NCBI GenBank assembly: GCA_019246575.1
Contig: JAFAQG010000288.1
Coordinates: 1-16,492 of the forward strand
Source: Acidobacteriaceae bacterium
GTDB lineage: Bacteria > Acidobacteriota > Terriglobia > Bryobacterales > Bryobacteraceae
Direction: 5' to 3'
DNA: 16,492 nt
The first letter of the stretch is position 1, and the number at the start of each line of letters is the position of its first letter. Below the pieces are notes generated by a model. That model saw nothing but the letters and a program-made list of their open reading frames with translations. It was not told where the DNA came from and did not search any database. The translations under genes were made by a program, and so were the position numbers. Positions 1-7,945 of this stretch are shown here, in pieces.

Positions 1-619
1 CCTTCATCTGCTCGTCCGTGAGCAGCGCGCGCAACTCGGCGAGCATTTCCGTTTCGACAAACCCCGGCGCTACACAATTTACCCGGATACGCTGTGGCGC
101 CAGCTCAAGCGCCAGCGATTTTGTGAGCGCAATGAGCGCGCCCTTCGTTGCGGCATAGACGGAGATTGCCGGCTTGCCCGCAAACGCCGTGATAGACGAT
201 AAGAACACCACGCAACCGCCCGGCGCATAACAGTTCTTTTGGCTGAAGCCGCGCGCCAGCATGATGGCGCTATATAAATTCGTCCGCACCAGGTCATCGA
301 TCTTCTTTTCCGCTGCAAAACGAATCGGCGTGGCTACTTGCTTACCGGCAGCGTGCACAATCCCGCGCAGTGGCCCGGTTTCCGCTGCAATCGATTGCAC
401 CCATTTCGGAATCTCCTCGCTGCGCGCGAGATCGAACGTTTCAACGCGATGGCCGTCGCCGGTAAGCGATGCAAGCGTCTGCTGCAACCGTTCTTCGTTG
501 CGGCCCACAAGCACGACGCGCGCGTTCAGAACACTCAGTAGGATCGAGACTTCACGCCCGATCCCCGACGAAGCTCCGGTTACCAGCACCGTCGAGCCAC
601 TCAGGTCCAGCGGATTCAT
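1..619 (-). CDS. SDR family oxidoreductase (FabG-like), C-terminus cut by the window edge
   Basis: The 206 visible residues form a classical short-chain dehydrogenase/reductase with an NAD(P)-binding Rossmann fold. Seen: the cofactor motif TGASSGIG at residues 14-21, N114 in 'RTNL', S142 before the active site, catalytic Y155 and K159 (YAATK), and 'NCVAPGFVETEM' after it. This is the full Asn-Ser-Tyr-Lys set, so the enzyme should be active. About 40 C-terminal residues are missing past base 1. The ATG at 619 fits because the Rossmann strand begins at the usual distance (MNPLDLSGSTVLVTGAS). The gene lies 53 bases downstream of an acyl carrier protein gene on the same strand, so a 3-oxoacyl-ACP reductase role is likely. 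A sugar or other ketone substrate cannot be excluded from sequence alone. No strong Shine-Dalgarno sequence precedes the start. Confidence 0.9.
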   Translation of the reverse strand, partial: MNPLDLSGSTVLVTGASSGIGREVSILLSVLNARVVLVGRNEERLQQTLASLTGDGHRVETFDLARSEEIPKWVQSIAAETGPLRGIVHAAGKQVATPIRFAAEKKIDDLVRTNLYSAIMLARGFSQKNCYAPGGCVVFLSSITAFAGKPAISVYAATKGALIALTKSLALELAPQRIRVNCVAPGFVETEMLAELRALLTDEQMK

Positions 620-672
620 GCGAGCGCTCGAGGATCGTTCCAGTGCCCTTCTATACTCGATACTTTGAGCAC

Positions 673-897
673 TTATTCGATCTTGGCCAGACGCGCTAAA
701 TCGTCAACGGTGTTGCATTCCCTGATCTGCCGCGGCGACAGGTTCGCGCCGTTTTCGGAGTCGGCCAGCGCAATGTATTCCACCATGGCCAAAGAGTTCC
801 AGTTCTCCAGCTCGTCCAGGGTTTCCGGGCCCTTCAGCGTGCCTGCCGGCAGCTCGAGCAGGTTGTCCATCGTTAATAAAAACTCTGGTCGTGTCAT
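673..897 (-). CDS. acyl carrier protein
   Basis: A 74-residue acidic protein of acyl carrier protein size. The expected phosphopantetheine site is S35 in 'NWNSLAMVEYIALAD'; the usual DSL triplet is NSL here. It is followed by helix II with the typical hydrophobic/acidic pattern, and the C-terminus 'TVDDLARLAKIE' matches the family's last helix. It would carry an acyl group as a thioester in the cytoplasm. The gene sits just upstream of the SDR reductase and is divergent from a beta-helix acyltransferase, so it probably serves a dedicated acyl-modification path, not bulk fatty-acid synthesis. The ATG at 897 is the only sensible start, since an in-frame stop lies 22 bases upstream. No clear ribosome binding site is visible. 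Confidence 0.8.
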   Translation of the reverse strand: MTRPEFLLTMDNLLELPAGTLKGPETLDELENWNSLAMVEYIALADSENGANLSPRQIRECNTVDDLARLAKIE

Positions 898-998
898 ATA
901 GATAGCGTCTGGCAGCCGCTAACGAATGCTCATCAGCTTTTTCTGTATAGCACAGGCGCGCGTCTTTCCGCGGCGTCAGCTCGTGGCCGGAGCACCGT

Positions 999-1751
999 AT
1001 GAGCGCCATTGACAGGCTGATCGTCAAAGTCAAGCGCAGCAACACGCCGCTCTATCGGTTCGCGTCTTCCATTGCCAGAATGCTGTACCGTCCACAAGCG
1101 CCGCTTTTGCCCCGAGTTTTGAAACCGCTGCTGCGCTCGTTTTACGAATTCCATTACCTCGTCATTCAAATCTCGCGCTTGTTGATCACCATTTTTTATC
1201 GCCATCCACTGTTTCAAGGCCGGTGCGCCTCTATGGGCGAAAATGTGTCCATCGATGGCCTGCCGTTCGTGACCGGCCATGTCGAGATTCACATCGGAAA
1301 CAATGTCTGGCTCGGCGGCCGGCTCGACATCCTCTCGGGCGGCTTTCTCGAAAAACCGATGCTCATGATTAAAGATGGCGCCGAACTCGGCTGGAACGTC
1401 CGCATTACCATCAACCGCGAGATTGTCATCGAGGAGAATGCGCGCGTCTCCTCCGATTGCCGCATCTCCGATACCGACGGCCACCCGCGCGAGGCCGATC
1501 TGCGCGCCCGAAACATGCCTGTGCATCCGCGTGATATCCGGCCTGTTCGCATCTGCCGCGATGCCTGGATCGGCAATGGCTCGCACATCATGAAAGGCGT
1601 GACCATCGGCCAGGGCGCCATCATCGGCGCAAACAGCGTCGTCATTTCCGACATTCCGCCTTATTGCCTCGCACTCGGCAACCCGGCCGAGGTGTATTTC
1701 AAGAATTACGGCCGGCCGTCGAAGAAAACGGAAGGAACGGGAGGTGTGTAG
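999..1751 (+). CDS. left-handed beta-helix (hexapeptide-repeat) acyltransferase
   Basis: A 250-residue protein with an N-terminal helical part (residues 1-75) and a left-handed beta-helix of hexapeptide repeats from about residue 78. These include 'IGNNVWLGG', '[13 protein letters not shown]' and '[25 protein letters not shown]'. It ends with the typical '[12 protein letters not shown]' hook. H162 in 'DTDGHPRE' is the probable catalytic histidine of the maltose/galactoside O-acetyltransferase type. Members transfer acetyl or other acyl groups from CoA, or sometimes ACP, to a sugar hydroxyl or amine. The ATG at 999 has a GGAG at 987-990 with 8 bases of spacing. The gene is divergent from the ACP/SDR pair, which suggests it uses that ACP's acyl group (inference). 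A damaged relative of its 3' end lies at 7946-8196. Confidence 0.88.
   Translation: MSAIDRLIVKVKRSNTPLYRFASSIARMLYRPQAPLLPRVLKPLLRSFYEFHYLVIQISRLLITIFYRHPLFQGRCASMGENVSIDGLPFVTGHVEIHIGNNVWLGGRLDILSGGFLEKPMLMIKDGAELGWNVRITINREIVIEENARVSSDCRISDTDGHPREADLRARNMPVHPRDIRPVRICRDAWIGNGSHIMKGVTIGQGAIIGANSVVISDIPPYCLALGNPAEVYFKNYGRPSKKTEGTGGV
1512..1727 (+). repeat. direct repeat, partner of 7955-8169
   Basis: This part of the intact acyltransferase gene matches 7955-8169 in the same orientation. I count about 35 differences over 216 bases (roughly 84% identity) plus one missing base in the second copy. About 24 of the changes are synonymous. The two copies bracket about 6.2 kb containing the S53 peptidase and the heptose genes. 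Confidence 0.85.
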
Positions 1752-1802
1752 AAATCCTCTGCTGGTCCACACATAGCGTGTTCAAGCCGGCACAGATCTC
1801 AA

Positions 1803-4800
1803 TCATGGCGCGAAGTAGCTCGAAACATCCAGGATCAAATGTGTAGAGTTGCTTGCAAAAGCGTCTACTGAGCCGTTTGTGCTAGGCACAATTGCCATGT
1901 TCGACGTCACTGCGCTATCTGAGGCGTTCAGGGTTGAGACGAGTGGCTGGACCTGACCATCCGGCCAAAGGCTCAGGTATCCGAGTCCGCCCGAGGGAAC
2001 AACGGTTGCATTCAACACATACGCTTCCGCCGAGCCGGGCACATTGCAGCCATTATTCGCGATTGTGACAGGAAGTGTTCCGTTAAAAGTAGATGAACCC
2101 GGCGGATTCCTTGTATCCAGTGCGCGGCACGGAGGCACCGTATATAGCGCTAGCCCACCGGATGCAGATGGCGCAAAATAGCCATTCAAATCGATGACTA
2201 CGTCTGTGTCGTTACTCGCATACAGCGAAACGTCACCGCCGGTACCTGCTGGTACGATTGCCGCATTGGCCGTTACTCGAGCTGTTGAGGCATTGAGAGT
2301 AGAAACCAGGGGCTGCGACTGTCCCGCTGGCCAGATGCTCAGATACCCGAGTCCCGTGTGGGGCACAGCCGTAACATTCAGCGAGTACGCCTGAGCACTT
2401 GAAGGTATCTGGCAGGAACTCGAAAGCAACGGGAATGACCGGCCGATGCCGCCATTCAGATATGGTCCTCCTAAAGGACCGATCCCAAATCTCGTATCTA
2501 CAAGGCGGCACGGTGTTACAGGGAAAAAGGCGAGCGCGGAGGCGTTCGTCGCCGCGGGTACAAAGTAGCCATTAACATCGAGAACGACATGCGTCGGATT
2601 ACTCGCATATACACTTACTGCACCGTTTGCCCCAGCGGGTACAATCGCCGCATTAGCTTTGACTCGGCCATCGGAATTGAGTGTCGAGACGAGCGGTTGC
2701 CCTTGTCCCGCCGGCCAAATCGTCAAATATCCAAGAGTTCCGCTGGGAACAACTGTCACATTTAGCGAATACGCGGCGGCGCTCGCCGGAATGCCGCAGG
2801 AACTTGCGGGGATAATGAACTCGCGGGATGTTCCGCCGCTCAGAATAGGCCCTCCGAATGGGCCGCTTGGATTCCGCGTATCGGCAATGCGGCACGGTCT
2901 GACCGGCACGAATTGTAACGCAGGAGGCGTGGTTGCGACACTCGAACCCGTCGTAAAGCTGATGGATTCATCGGATTCTACATTGCCGGCGTTGTCCGTA
3001 GCATGGAACACGATTGTATGTGTTGTTCCAGCGCTGGTGACAGAAAATGGACCCGTGTAGGTCGTTACGGGCCCCCCATCTAATCGATACACAATATTGG
3101 CAACCCCGCTGAGGCTGTCACTGGCAATTAGGGTGACTCTGACAGGAGGCAAGTAACTGCTGCCGCTTTGCGGACCTGTCAAAGTACCTACAGTATGGGG
3201 CGGTGTTGTGTCGTAACACACGGGGCCATAACTCTGATTCCCGGACCAGATACCGCCGTTGTCCCAGGCTTCAATGATGGCCGTGTGACAGCCTTGGCCC
3301 GCAGCGGCCAGGCTGAGGGAGCCGCTTGTCGCATTAGGATACTGTGGCCCTGAATAGAACGAATTTCCTGTTCCGGGTGTCGGTTGATACACGGCCTCGG
3401 CAGGAGCAGCATCCCAACCGCCGCTGTACCCGGCTACACCAATTGGCCGGCCATTAATTGAGGTATCCGTTATAGCCCAACTAACCGTCTGGTTCGAGTT
3501 GTACCACCTCCCCGTGCCAGGGCCTGAAAAACTGACGACCGGAGCGCCGCCGTCTCCTGCGATGTAGGTGTTGATCGCCCACGCCAATTGCAGCATGTTA
3601 GCTGAACCCCACCCGGTGACTTGGTCGTAGCTGGGCGCAGCGCAAAAGAACGGTAAATTCAATGACGTGGTTATGTCGTTGCCGTTACACCCAGATACGA
3701 TATCGTAGAACGGATAATGTGGTGCATATCCGGGATTCTGGCCAAAATAATACAAGAAATAATTTGCATTCCCCATCGGAACACACGCACCGGTACCGCT
3801 GGCGTAACAACTGCTTCTTCCGATCTTAGACGTTAGATAGAGGAGATACGCATTCTCCTGCGCGAAGAACCCGGCCATTTCAGGAGCAGCTATGCTCGTT
3901 CCGCCCACGCCGTACCACTGTCCCGCATAATAAAAGTTCTGCAAGGACATGGCATTCAGCGCGATATCTGGAATAGCTCGGTCGACGTAACCGAGGCCGG
4001 TCTGGTAACTCGGGGCTGGGAAGAACGTACTCGTACCACCGCCACTTCCACCATCATTGTGGGCACAGCTACCCGGCGCTGAACCCCCAGTCCATGCAAT
4101 CTCGCCACCGAAAGACACACTGCTGGTTGTTAATCTGGTACCTCCGACAGCGATAAAGTTAGGGTCCGATGCCGGAAATGTCACACTGACATGCGCGCAA
4201 TCAGTTGTTGCTCCCTGGTCGCCAGAGGCAGCAACTAGCGTCCAGCCCTGTGCGGCCATCGCATTGAAGATGCCATGGGCGGTAGAAGCGGCCGCTATAC
4301 TATCGCAGTAATATTCCGCGCAACCCCAACTTGTACTTAGGACACGTGCACGGCCGTCCACTAACATCTGATTGTAAACATCGTTGAAGATATTTAATGA
4401 CGCATTTGCACCTTCGTAGACGTAGATTGTCGCTGTATTCGATCCCAAGCCTTGACTGTTCGAGGTGGCAGTCGCCCATTCCACATCCAGCGTCGTTTCG
4501 GGATCGATATTGGCTGGCGTACCGTCTACGTAAATGGCCTGCAAGTGATAAGCCAGATACGGGTAACGGCTGACGAATGTGGCTAGATCGTTTGGGTCAA
4601 ACCGACCAGAGGTCGCAATTGCAATGGATGCTTCGGGTGGTGCTCCTCCGGGGTTGTTCAGGGGATTGCAGCAGTGCCCCAAATTTTGAAGTGCTACGTA
4701 GTTATAGGCGTTGGATGACCAAATATCAGTCGGATCGTACCAACCATTTGTAAGATTTGCGGTGAGTTGCTGAGAAGTTGCGGCGTGGCTTGCGTTGTTG

Positions 4801-5459
4801 CTCCAAGATTTGCCCGAGGCATGCACGGGGCCAGGTACATACACGGGGCTAGGATCCGATCCACGGAATCGGTCCAGTGACGAATGCATGACGTGTAGGT
4901 TGTTCAGCCCCCCGACGGATTCCACGATCCCCGCCAGCTCCGGGGGAACTTGCGGATCGCGATCGTTCGAGAAGAACGCATTCGACCCGAGTTGATACAT
5001 GTTTACTGAGACGTTCAGCGCCTTTTCGACGGTGGCCACTGGCGCTTCTATGTCGACGATCAGGCGATTCGCATACCGTTCTGTTACCGTGAGGTTCTGT
5101 GCTTTTGCCCACTTCACAACCGCTTCTTCATCCGAAGCGGATGGTGCAAAGCGGCCATTCCACTCCTCCGCTGTCAAAAAGTGATGGAACTGAGGCGAGT
5201 TCCGATCCTGCAGATCGGCCAGAAACTGTTCCTCCGCGGCAGTATCAGCGTGCCGAAGGCCAATTGCCAGCCGCAGCATCTGGCCGGAATCGTAGTGCCT
5301 TAACAGCTTGGCCGAGTTTTCGAGGACCTCATGCGGTGTGTGCCGGCCCAGTCGAACAGCGCCATGTGATGCGCTGACTTGTCCAAACAGTGGTAACGTT
5401 AGGAACGTCAAGGAGCCTATAAAGCGCTGTACTGATATCGGAAGGAAGCGAAATGCCAT
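1803..5459 (-). CDS. secreted S53 (sedolisin/kumamolisin-type) serine-carboxyl peptidase with three C-terminal repeat domains
   Basis: A 1218-residue exported protease precursor. Residues 1-30 are a signal peptide (basic start, hydrophobic FIGSLTFLTLPLFG, cleavage near VSA-S). Residues about 45-190 match the pro-kumamolisin activation domain. The catalytic domain spans about 230-635: E321 and D325 (ETTLD), oxyanion D414 (ASGDQG) and nucleophile S522 (GGTSIAAP). It ends with a calcium-site-like 'FYDIVSGCNG' near 584-593 and 'GWGSANM'. The set is complete, so the enzyme should be active, usually at acidic pH in this family. Residues 640-750 and 752-838 look like Ig-like beta domains, the second of the 'ASDSLSGVANIVYRLDGG ... 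FHATDNAGN' type. Three repeats of about 120 residues follow, at 849-968, 977-1096 and 1105-1218. It converges on the acyltransferase gene. No functional link to the neighbouring glycan genes is evident. Confidence 0.93.
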   Translation of the reverse strand: MAFRFLPISVQRFIGSLTFLTLPLFGQVSASHGAVRLGRHTPHEVLENSAKLLRHYDSGQMLRLAIGLRHADTAAEEQFLADLQDRNSPQFHHFLTAEEWNGRFAPSASDEEAVVKWAKAQNLTVTERYANRLIVDIEAPVATVEKALNVSVNMYQLGSNAFFSNDRDPQVPPELAGIVESVGGLNNLHVMHSSLDRFRGSDPSPVYVPGPVHASGKSWSNNASHAATSQQLTANLTNGWYDPTDIWSSNAYNYVALQNLGHCCNPLNNPGGAPPEASIAIATSGRFDPNDLATFVSRYPYLAYHLQAIYVDGTPANIDPETTLDVEWATATSNSQGLGSNTATIYVYEGANASLNIFNDVYNQMLVDGRARVLSTSWGCAEYYCDSIAAASTAHGIFNAMAAQGWTLVAASGDQGATTDCAHVSVTFPASDPNFIAVGGTRLTTSSVSFGGEIAWTGGSAPGSCAHNDGGSGGGTSTFFPAPSYQTGLGYVDRAIPDIALNAMSLQNFYYAGQWYGVGGTSIAAPEMAGFFAQENAYLLYLTSKIGRSSCYASGTGACVPMGNANYFLYYFGQNPGYAPHYPFYDIVSGCNGNDITTSLNLPFFCAAPSYDQVTGWGSANMLQLAWAINTYIAGDGGAPVVSFSGPGTGRWYNSNQTVSWAITDTSINGRPIGVAGYSGGWDAAPAEAVYQPTPGTGNSFYSGPQYPNATSGSLSLAAAGQGCHTAIIEAWDNGGIWSGNQSYGPVCYDTTPPHTVGTLTGPQSGSSYLPPVRVTLIASDSLSGVANIVYRLDGGPVTTYTGPFSVTSAGTTHTIVFHATDNAGNVESDESISFTTGSSVATTPPALQFVPVRPCRIADTRNPSGPFGGPILSGGTSREFIIPASSCGIPASAAAYSLNVTVVPSGTLGYLTIWPAGQGQPLVSTLNSDGRVKANAAIVPAGANGAVSVYASNPTHVVLDVNGYFVPAATNASALAFFPVTPCRLVDTRFGIGPLGGPYLNGGIGRSFPLLSSSCQIPSSAQAYSLNVTAVPHTGLGYLSIWPAGQSQPLVSTLNASTARVTANAAIVPAGTGGDVSLYASNDTDVVIDLNGYFAPSASGGLALYTVPPCRALDTRNPPGSSTFNGTLPVTIANNGCNVPGSAEAYVLNATVVPSGGLGYLSLWPDGQVQPLVSTLNASDSAVTSNMAIVPSTNGSVDAFASNSTHLILDVSSYFAP
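1806..2915 (-). repeat. three tandem ~120-residue C-terminal repeat domains of the S53 protein
   Basis: The repeats are encoded at 2556-2915, 2172-2531 and 1806-2147. Each opens with P-C-R-x3-DTR, carries a second cysteine about 27-32 residues later (C856/C888, C984/C1016, C1111/C1138) and shares 'AYxLNxTxVP', 'LGYLxxWPxGQxQPLVSTLN' and an ending close to 'VxxDxxxYFxP'. The paired cysteines suggest one disulfide per repeat. The DNA copies are clearly diverged, so this is an old duplication. I know the domain type from other secreted acidobacterial proteins; its function is not known to me, and substrate or surface binding is a guess. Confidence 0.85.
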
Positions 5460-5464
5460 TTTAA

Positions 5465-5546
5465 AGTCAGCTCATCGACACCATGGATATGTGCATAGCT
5501 ATTCGCTACTCCAATGTCCATAATGATTAGAACCGATGAGCTAACT
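5465..5546. repeat. spaced inverted repeat flanking the S53 promoter candidate
   Basis: The arms at 5465-5477 and 5534-5546 pair over 13 bases with one mismatch (core AGCTCATCG / CGATGAGCT), separated by 56 bases. The arms lie on either side of the candidate promoter, as would be expected of a looping operator. This could also be chance, since only 9 bases pair without interruption. Confidence 0.4.
5492..5520 (-). promoter_or_regulatory. possible sigma-70-type promoter for the S53 peptidase gene
   Basis: On the minus strand TGGACA (5520-5515) lies 17 bases from TATGCA (5497-5492). The -35 match is 5 of 6 and the -10 match only 3 of 6. It would start transcription near 5485, about 25 bases before the ATG at 5459. 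The spacing is ideal but the -10 element is weak. Confidence 0.3.
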
Positions 5547-5765
5547 GTAAGAGATTCAATGCACTCGATCAATTACCCAGCGGGATATATTCCGTTATGC
5601 TGGTTCTTTCGGAAAAGCCGTGTCAAATATGAGGAACGTTAAACAGCTGGATGCTGGGCCAGAGCATGCTCTCGATACTGACGGCAATGTTCGAACATCA
5701 TCGTGGCGCGGTGCGCTTGATACGCGCAGTAAGGGATAAGGAATCCGTGCTCGGTGACGAGCGAT

Positions 5766-6821
5766 TCAATACGTCGCAGCTGCAATCCGCTCTTCTCCAA
5801 GCGAAAGGGCCGCATCCATGCCCAAGAGCTCAGATAAGTCCCGCCATGAAACAGGAGTTGTACCCGCTCTGCGGACCACTATACTTGCCGCTGCGTTCGC
5901 AATCTCTACCGCGTGTTGAAACGACAATCCTTGCCCCACCGCAGCACCCAGCGTCGCGATGACCGTGTCTCCCGCACCGGAAACGTCAAAGACTTCTTCC
6001 GCTAGCGCAGGCACGTGGTGCGCTTGCCCCGCCGTGAACAATGTCATGCCGCCGGCGCCCTGCGTCACAACCAGAGCTGTACAGTCGAGTTGCTCGCGGA
6101 AAGCGAACCCAGCGAAGTTAAAGTCGTCCCGATGCATACCCACCGCAGTGACCGCGGAAAAAAATTCTTTCTGATTCGGGGTGATGCAGGCCGCGCCTTT
6201 GTACGCGGTGTAGTCTTGCCGTTTCGGATCGACAAGCACCGGTATGCCGTACCGTCTGCAGTTTTCAATGATGACTTGGGGACACGATTGAGAGAGTACA
6301 CCCTTTCCGTAATCAGAGAGGATGACCGCGTCAATATCACCTCGTCTAAGGCAAGAGGCCACTCTGTCGATCAACTCGCGTTCGTGTTTGTCGCCCAATC
6401 GGTCCGACACTTCTTCGTCCAGACGAACAATCTGGTGATTCCCGCAGATAACGCGCGTTTTGCAGGTGGTCGGTCTTGAAGGAATCGTAATGACACACTC
6501 CAGGCCCGCGCCCGACTCCGATAAAAGCTCAAGAATGCGTTCGCCCGCCGCATCTCTGCCGACAACGCCGCCTGTAATCACTTCGGCGTTCAAACCGCCG
6601 ATATTCATGGCAACGTTCGCCGCACCACCTGGAACTGCTCGCCGCTTCTGAACCGATAAGACCGGAACCGGTGCCTCCGGAGAGATGCGCTGAACTTCCC
6701 CATCGACGTATTGATCGAGCATCAGATCTCCCATTACGAGCACCTTGACGCTCGTAAAGCCGTTCCGGGGAAGCGCCTGAAGCGCACTTGCTGAAATGAA
6801 CGGTGAATGAGACACAGGCAT
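5766..6821 (-). CDS. hldE1: D-glycero-beta-D-manno-heptose-7-phosphate kinase (HldE1/RfaE1)
   Basis: A PfkB/ribokinase-family sugar kinase that phosphorylates D-glycero-D-manno-heptose 7-phosphate at C1 in ADP-heptose synthesis. Numbering from an upstream GTG at 6833: the N-terminal signature 'GDLMLDQYVDG' with 'RISPEAPVPVL' (about 35-59), 'GGAANVAMNIGG' (69-80), 'DPKRQDYTAYKG' (202-213) and the ATP/anion-hole motif 'SGAGDT' with catalytic D289. The 'RISPEAPVPV' string is characteristic of RfaE kinases as opposed to other PfkB members. I prefer the ATG at 6821, which has AAAAGG just upstream, over the GTG at 6833, which lacks one. The protein is then 351 residues, kinase only: no adenylyltransferase domain follows, unlike E. 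coli HldE. It lies about 32 bases downstream of the hldE2-gmhB fusion, probably co-transcribed. Confidence 0.92.
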   Translation of the reverse strand: MPVSHSPFISASALQALPRNGFTSVKVLVMGDLMLDQYVDGEVQRISPEAPVPVLSVQKRRAVPGGAANVAMNIGGLNAEVITGGVVGRDAAGERILELLSESGAGLECVITIPSRPTTCKTRVICGNHQIVRLDEEVSDRLGDKHERELIDRVASCLRRGDIDAVILSDYGKGVLSQSCPQVIIENCRRYGIPVLVDPKRQDYTAYKGAACITPNQKEFFSAVTAVGMHRDDFNFAGFAFREQLDCTALVVTQGAGGMTLFTAGQAHHVPALAEEVFDVSGAGDTVIATLGAAVGQGLSFQHAVEIANAAASIVVRRAGTTPVSWRDLSELLGMDAALSLGEERIAAATY

Positions 6822-6853
6822 TGACCTTTTCACGCCGCTTACATTCTGAAAAT

Positions 6854-7900
6854 CTACGAACCCGGCTCCCTTCTCAGTGTCAGAATGAGCTCCGCGGCTT
6901 GAAGGAAAGACGGGACCGTACGCATCCAGGATCCCATTTCCTTATCGTTCACCAGAATACCCGTGCAGCCTGCATCTTCGGCCGCCTCCATATCCGATTT
7001 CGCATCTCCGATAACGAAGCACTGATCCGGTTCGGCGGAAAGATCTTTTAGCGCTCGTTTAATCAACATCGATCCCGGCTTCCTGCAGCCGCATTCATCG
7101 GCAAGCGAATGTGGACAGTAGTAGAACTTAGATATTTTTACGCCGTAAGTGGCTAGTTGACGAAGTATTGCAGAATTCACTGCTACAAAGTCCTCGTAGC
7201 TAAAGTACCCGAGCCCGATACCCTGCTGATTTGTGACGATGACCAAACGAAATCCACCATTTTGTAACGCACGAAGGCCCTCGCCGACACCGTCCAATAA
7301 TCGCACTCGTCCAGGATCGCGCAGAAACGGTACATTTTCGATCAATGTCCCGTCCCGGTCCAGGAATACGACGGGACCTGTTGAAGCGACCGGCGGTTCT
7401 GGCGAAGGATAGCGGGACAATTCCTCAATGCGGCCGATGATACTCGAGCTACTGATTTCGTGCTCGACAGGAATGATCTCGCAGCGGCCGCCATACGATT
7501 CCACGACCGGCGCAGACTGCAGTTGTTGTTTCTGATAATCACCCCCTTTGATGTATACGTCTGGCCGGAGAGCCTCGATCAATGCTGTCGGTCGCGTGTC
7601 ATCCATCAGCATCACGGCATCGACGGATCGCAGTGCAGCAACTAGCTTCATCCGATGCTCCTGGCCGATTATGGGGCGATGTGGATTCTTATAGCGACGG
7701 ATGGACTCATCCGAGTTAACGGCGACTACCAGACGATCGCAAACAGTTTTTGCCTTCTCCAGATAATCCGCGTGACCAGCGTGCAGGAGATCGAACGCGC
7801 CGCAGGTAAATCCGATCGACAAGTGTTGATTGCGCCACTGAGCCGCCAAGCTCAGCAGATCGGAAATGTCAGTTAACACCCGCTGATTGTGTGGCGTCAT
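6854..7900 (-). CDS. fusion of heptose-1-phosphate adenylyltransferase (HldE2) and heptose-1,7-bisphosphate 7-phosphatase (GmhB)
   Basis: A 348-residue two-domain cytoplasmic enzyme for consecutive steps of ADP-heptose synthesis. Residues about 1-160 are a nucleotidyltransferase with 'GFTCGAFDLLHAGHADYL' (HxGH histidines H40 and H43), 'NSDESIRRYK', 'DVYIKGGDY' and the late 'EISSSSII' motif of RfaE2. Residues about 175-348 are a HAD phosphatase with 'FLDRDGT' (nucleophile D181, acid D183), 'VTNQQGIG', the zinc-type 'CPHSLADECGCRKP' loop typical of GmhB, and 'VIGDAKSDMEAA'. I chose the ATG at 7900 (MTPHNQRVL), which has GGTGA about 10 bases upstream. The frame stays open to 8029, but those 43 extra residues are read antisense to the acyltransferase remnant and match the antisense frame of the intact acyltransferase gene, so they are spurious. 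The next gene downstream is hldE1. Confidence 0.92.
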   Translation of the reverse strand: MTPHNQRVLTDISDLLSLAAQWRNQHLSIGFTCGAFDLLHAGHADYLEKAKTVCDRLVVAVNSDESIRRYKNPHRPIIGQEHRMKLVAALRSVDAVMLMDDTRPTALIEALRPDVYIKGGDYQKQQLQSAPVVESYGGRCEIIPVEHEISSSSIIGRIEELSRYPSPEPPVASTGPVVFLDRDGTLIENVPFLRDPGRVRLLDGVGEGLRALQNGGFRLVIVTNQQGIGLGYFSYEDFVAVNSAILRQLATYGVKISKFYYCPHSLADECGCRKPGSMLIKRALKDLSAEPDQCFVIGDAKSDMEAAEDAGCTGILVNDKEMGSWMRTVPSFLQAAELILTLRREPGS

Positions 7901-7945
7901 TAGATCATCTTCACCGGCAATTCTGTTGCGTCCTTGTAGGTCGGA

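Larger units (their letters stand above)
5460..5765. other. gene-free stretch upstream of the S53 gene
   Basis: This 306-base interval separates the S53 start from the hldE1 stop. It contains a possible minus-strand promoter, a spaced inverted repeat around it, and a perfect 12-base palindrome (AGAGCATGCTCT) at 5661-5672. I see no convincing coding region, RNA gene or T-tailed terminator. A 36-codon plus-strand reading frame (5629-5739) has no ribosome binding site and resembles nothing I recognise. Confidence 0.6.

Noticed and set aside
933..1772. 279-codon open frame on the minus strand
   Set aside because: It is antisense to the well-supported acyltransferase gene and has the low-complexity composition (Ala, Asp, Arg, His rich) typical of an antisense shadow in GC-rich DNA.
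1752..1802. Search for a bidirectional terminator between the converging acyltransferase and S53 genes
   Set aside because: Only a 4-base ACAC/GTGT stem is visible; nothing supports a terminator call.
2194..3060. Several plus-strand open frames across the S53 C-terminal repeats
   Set aside because: They resemble each other only because they are antisense to repeated coding DNA; the minus-strand frame explains the region fully.
5629..5739. 36-codon plus-strand frame in the gene-free stretch
   Set aside because: No ribosome binding site, no recognisable sequence, and of a length expected by chance.
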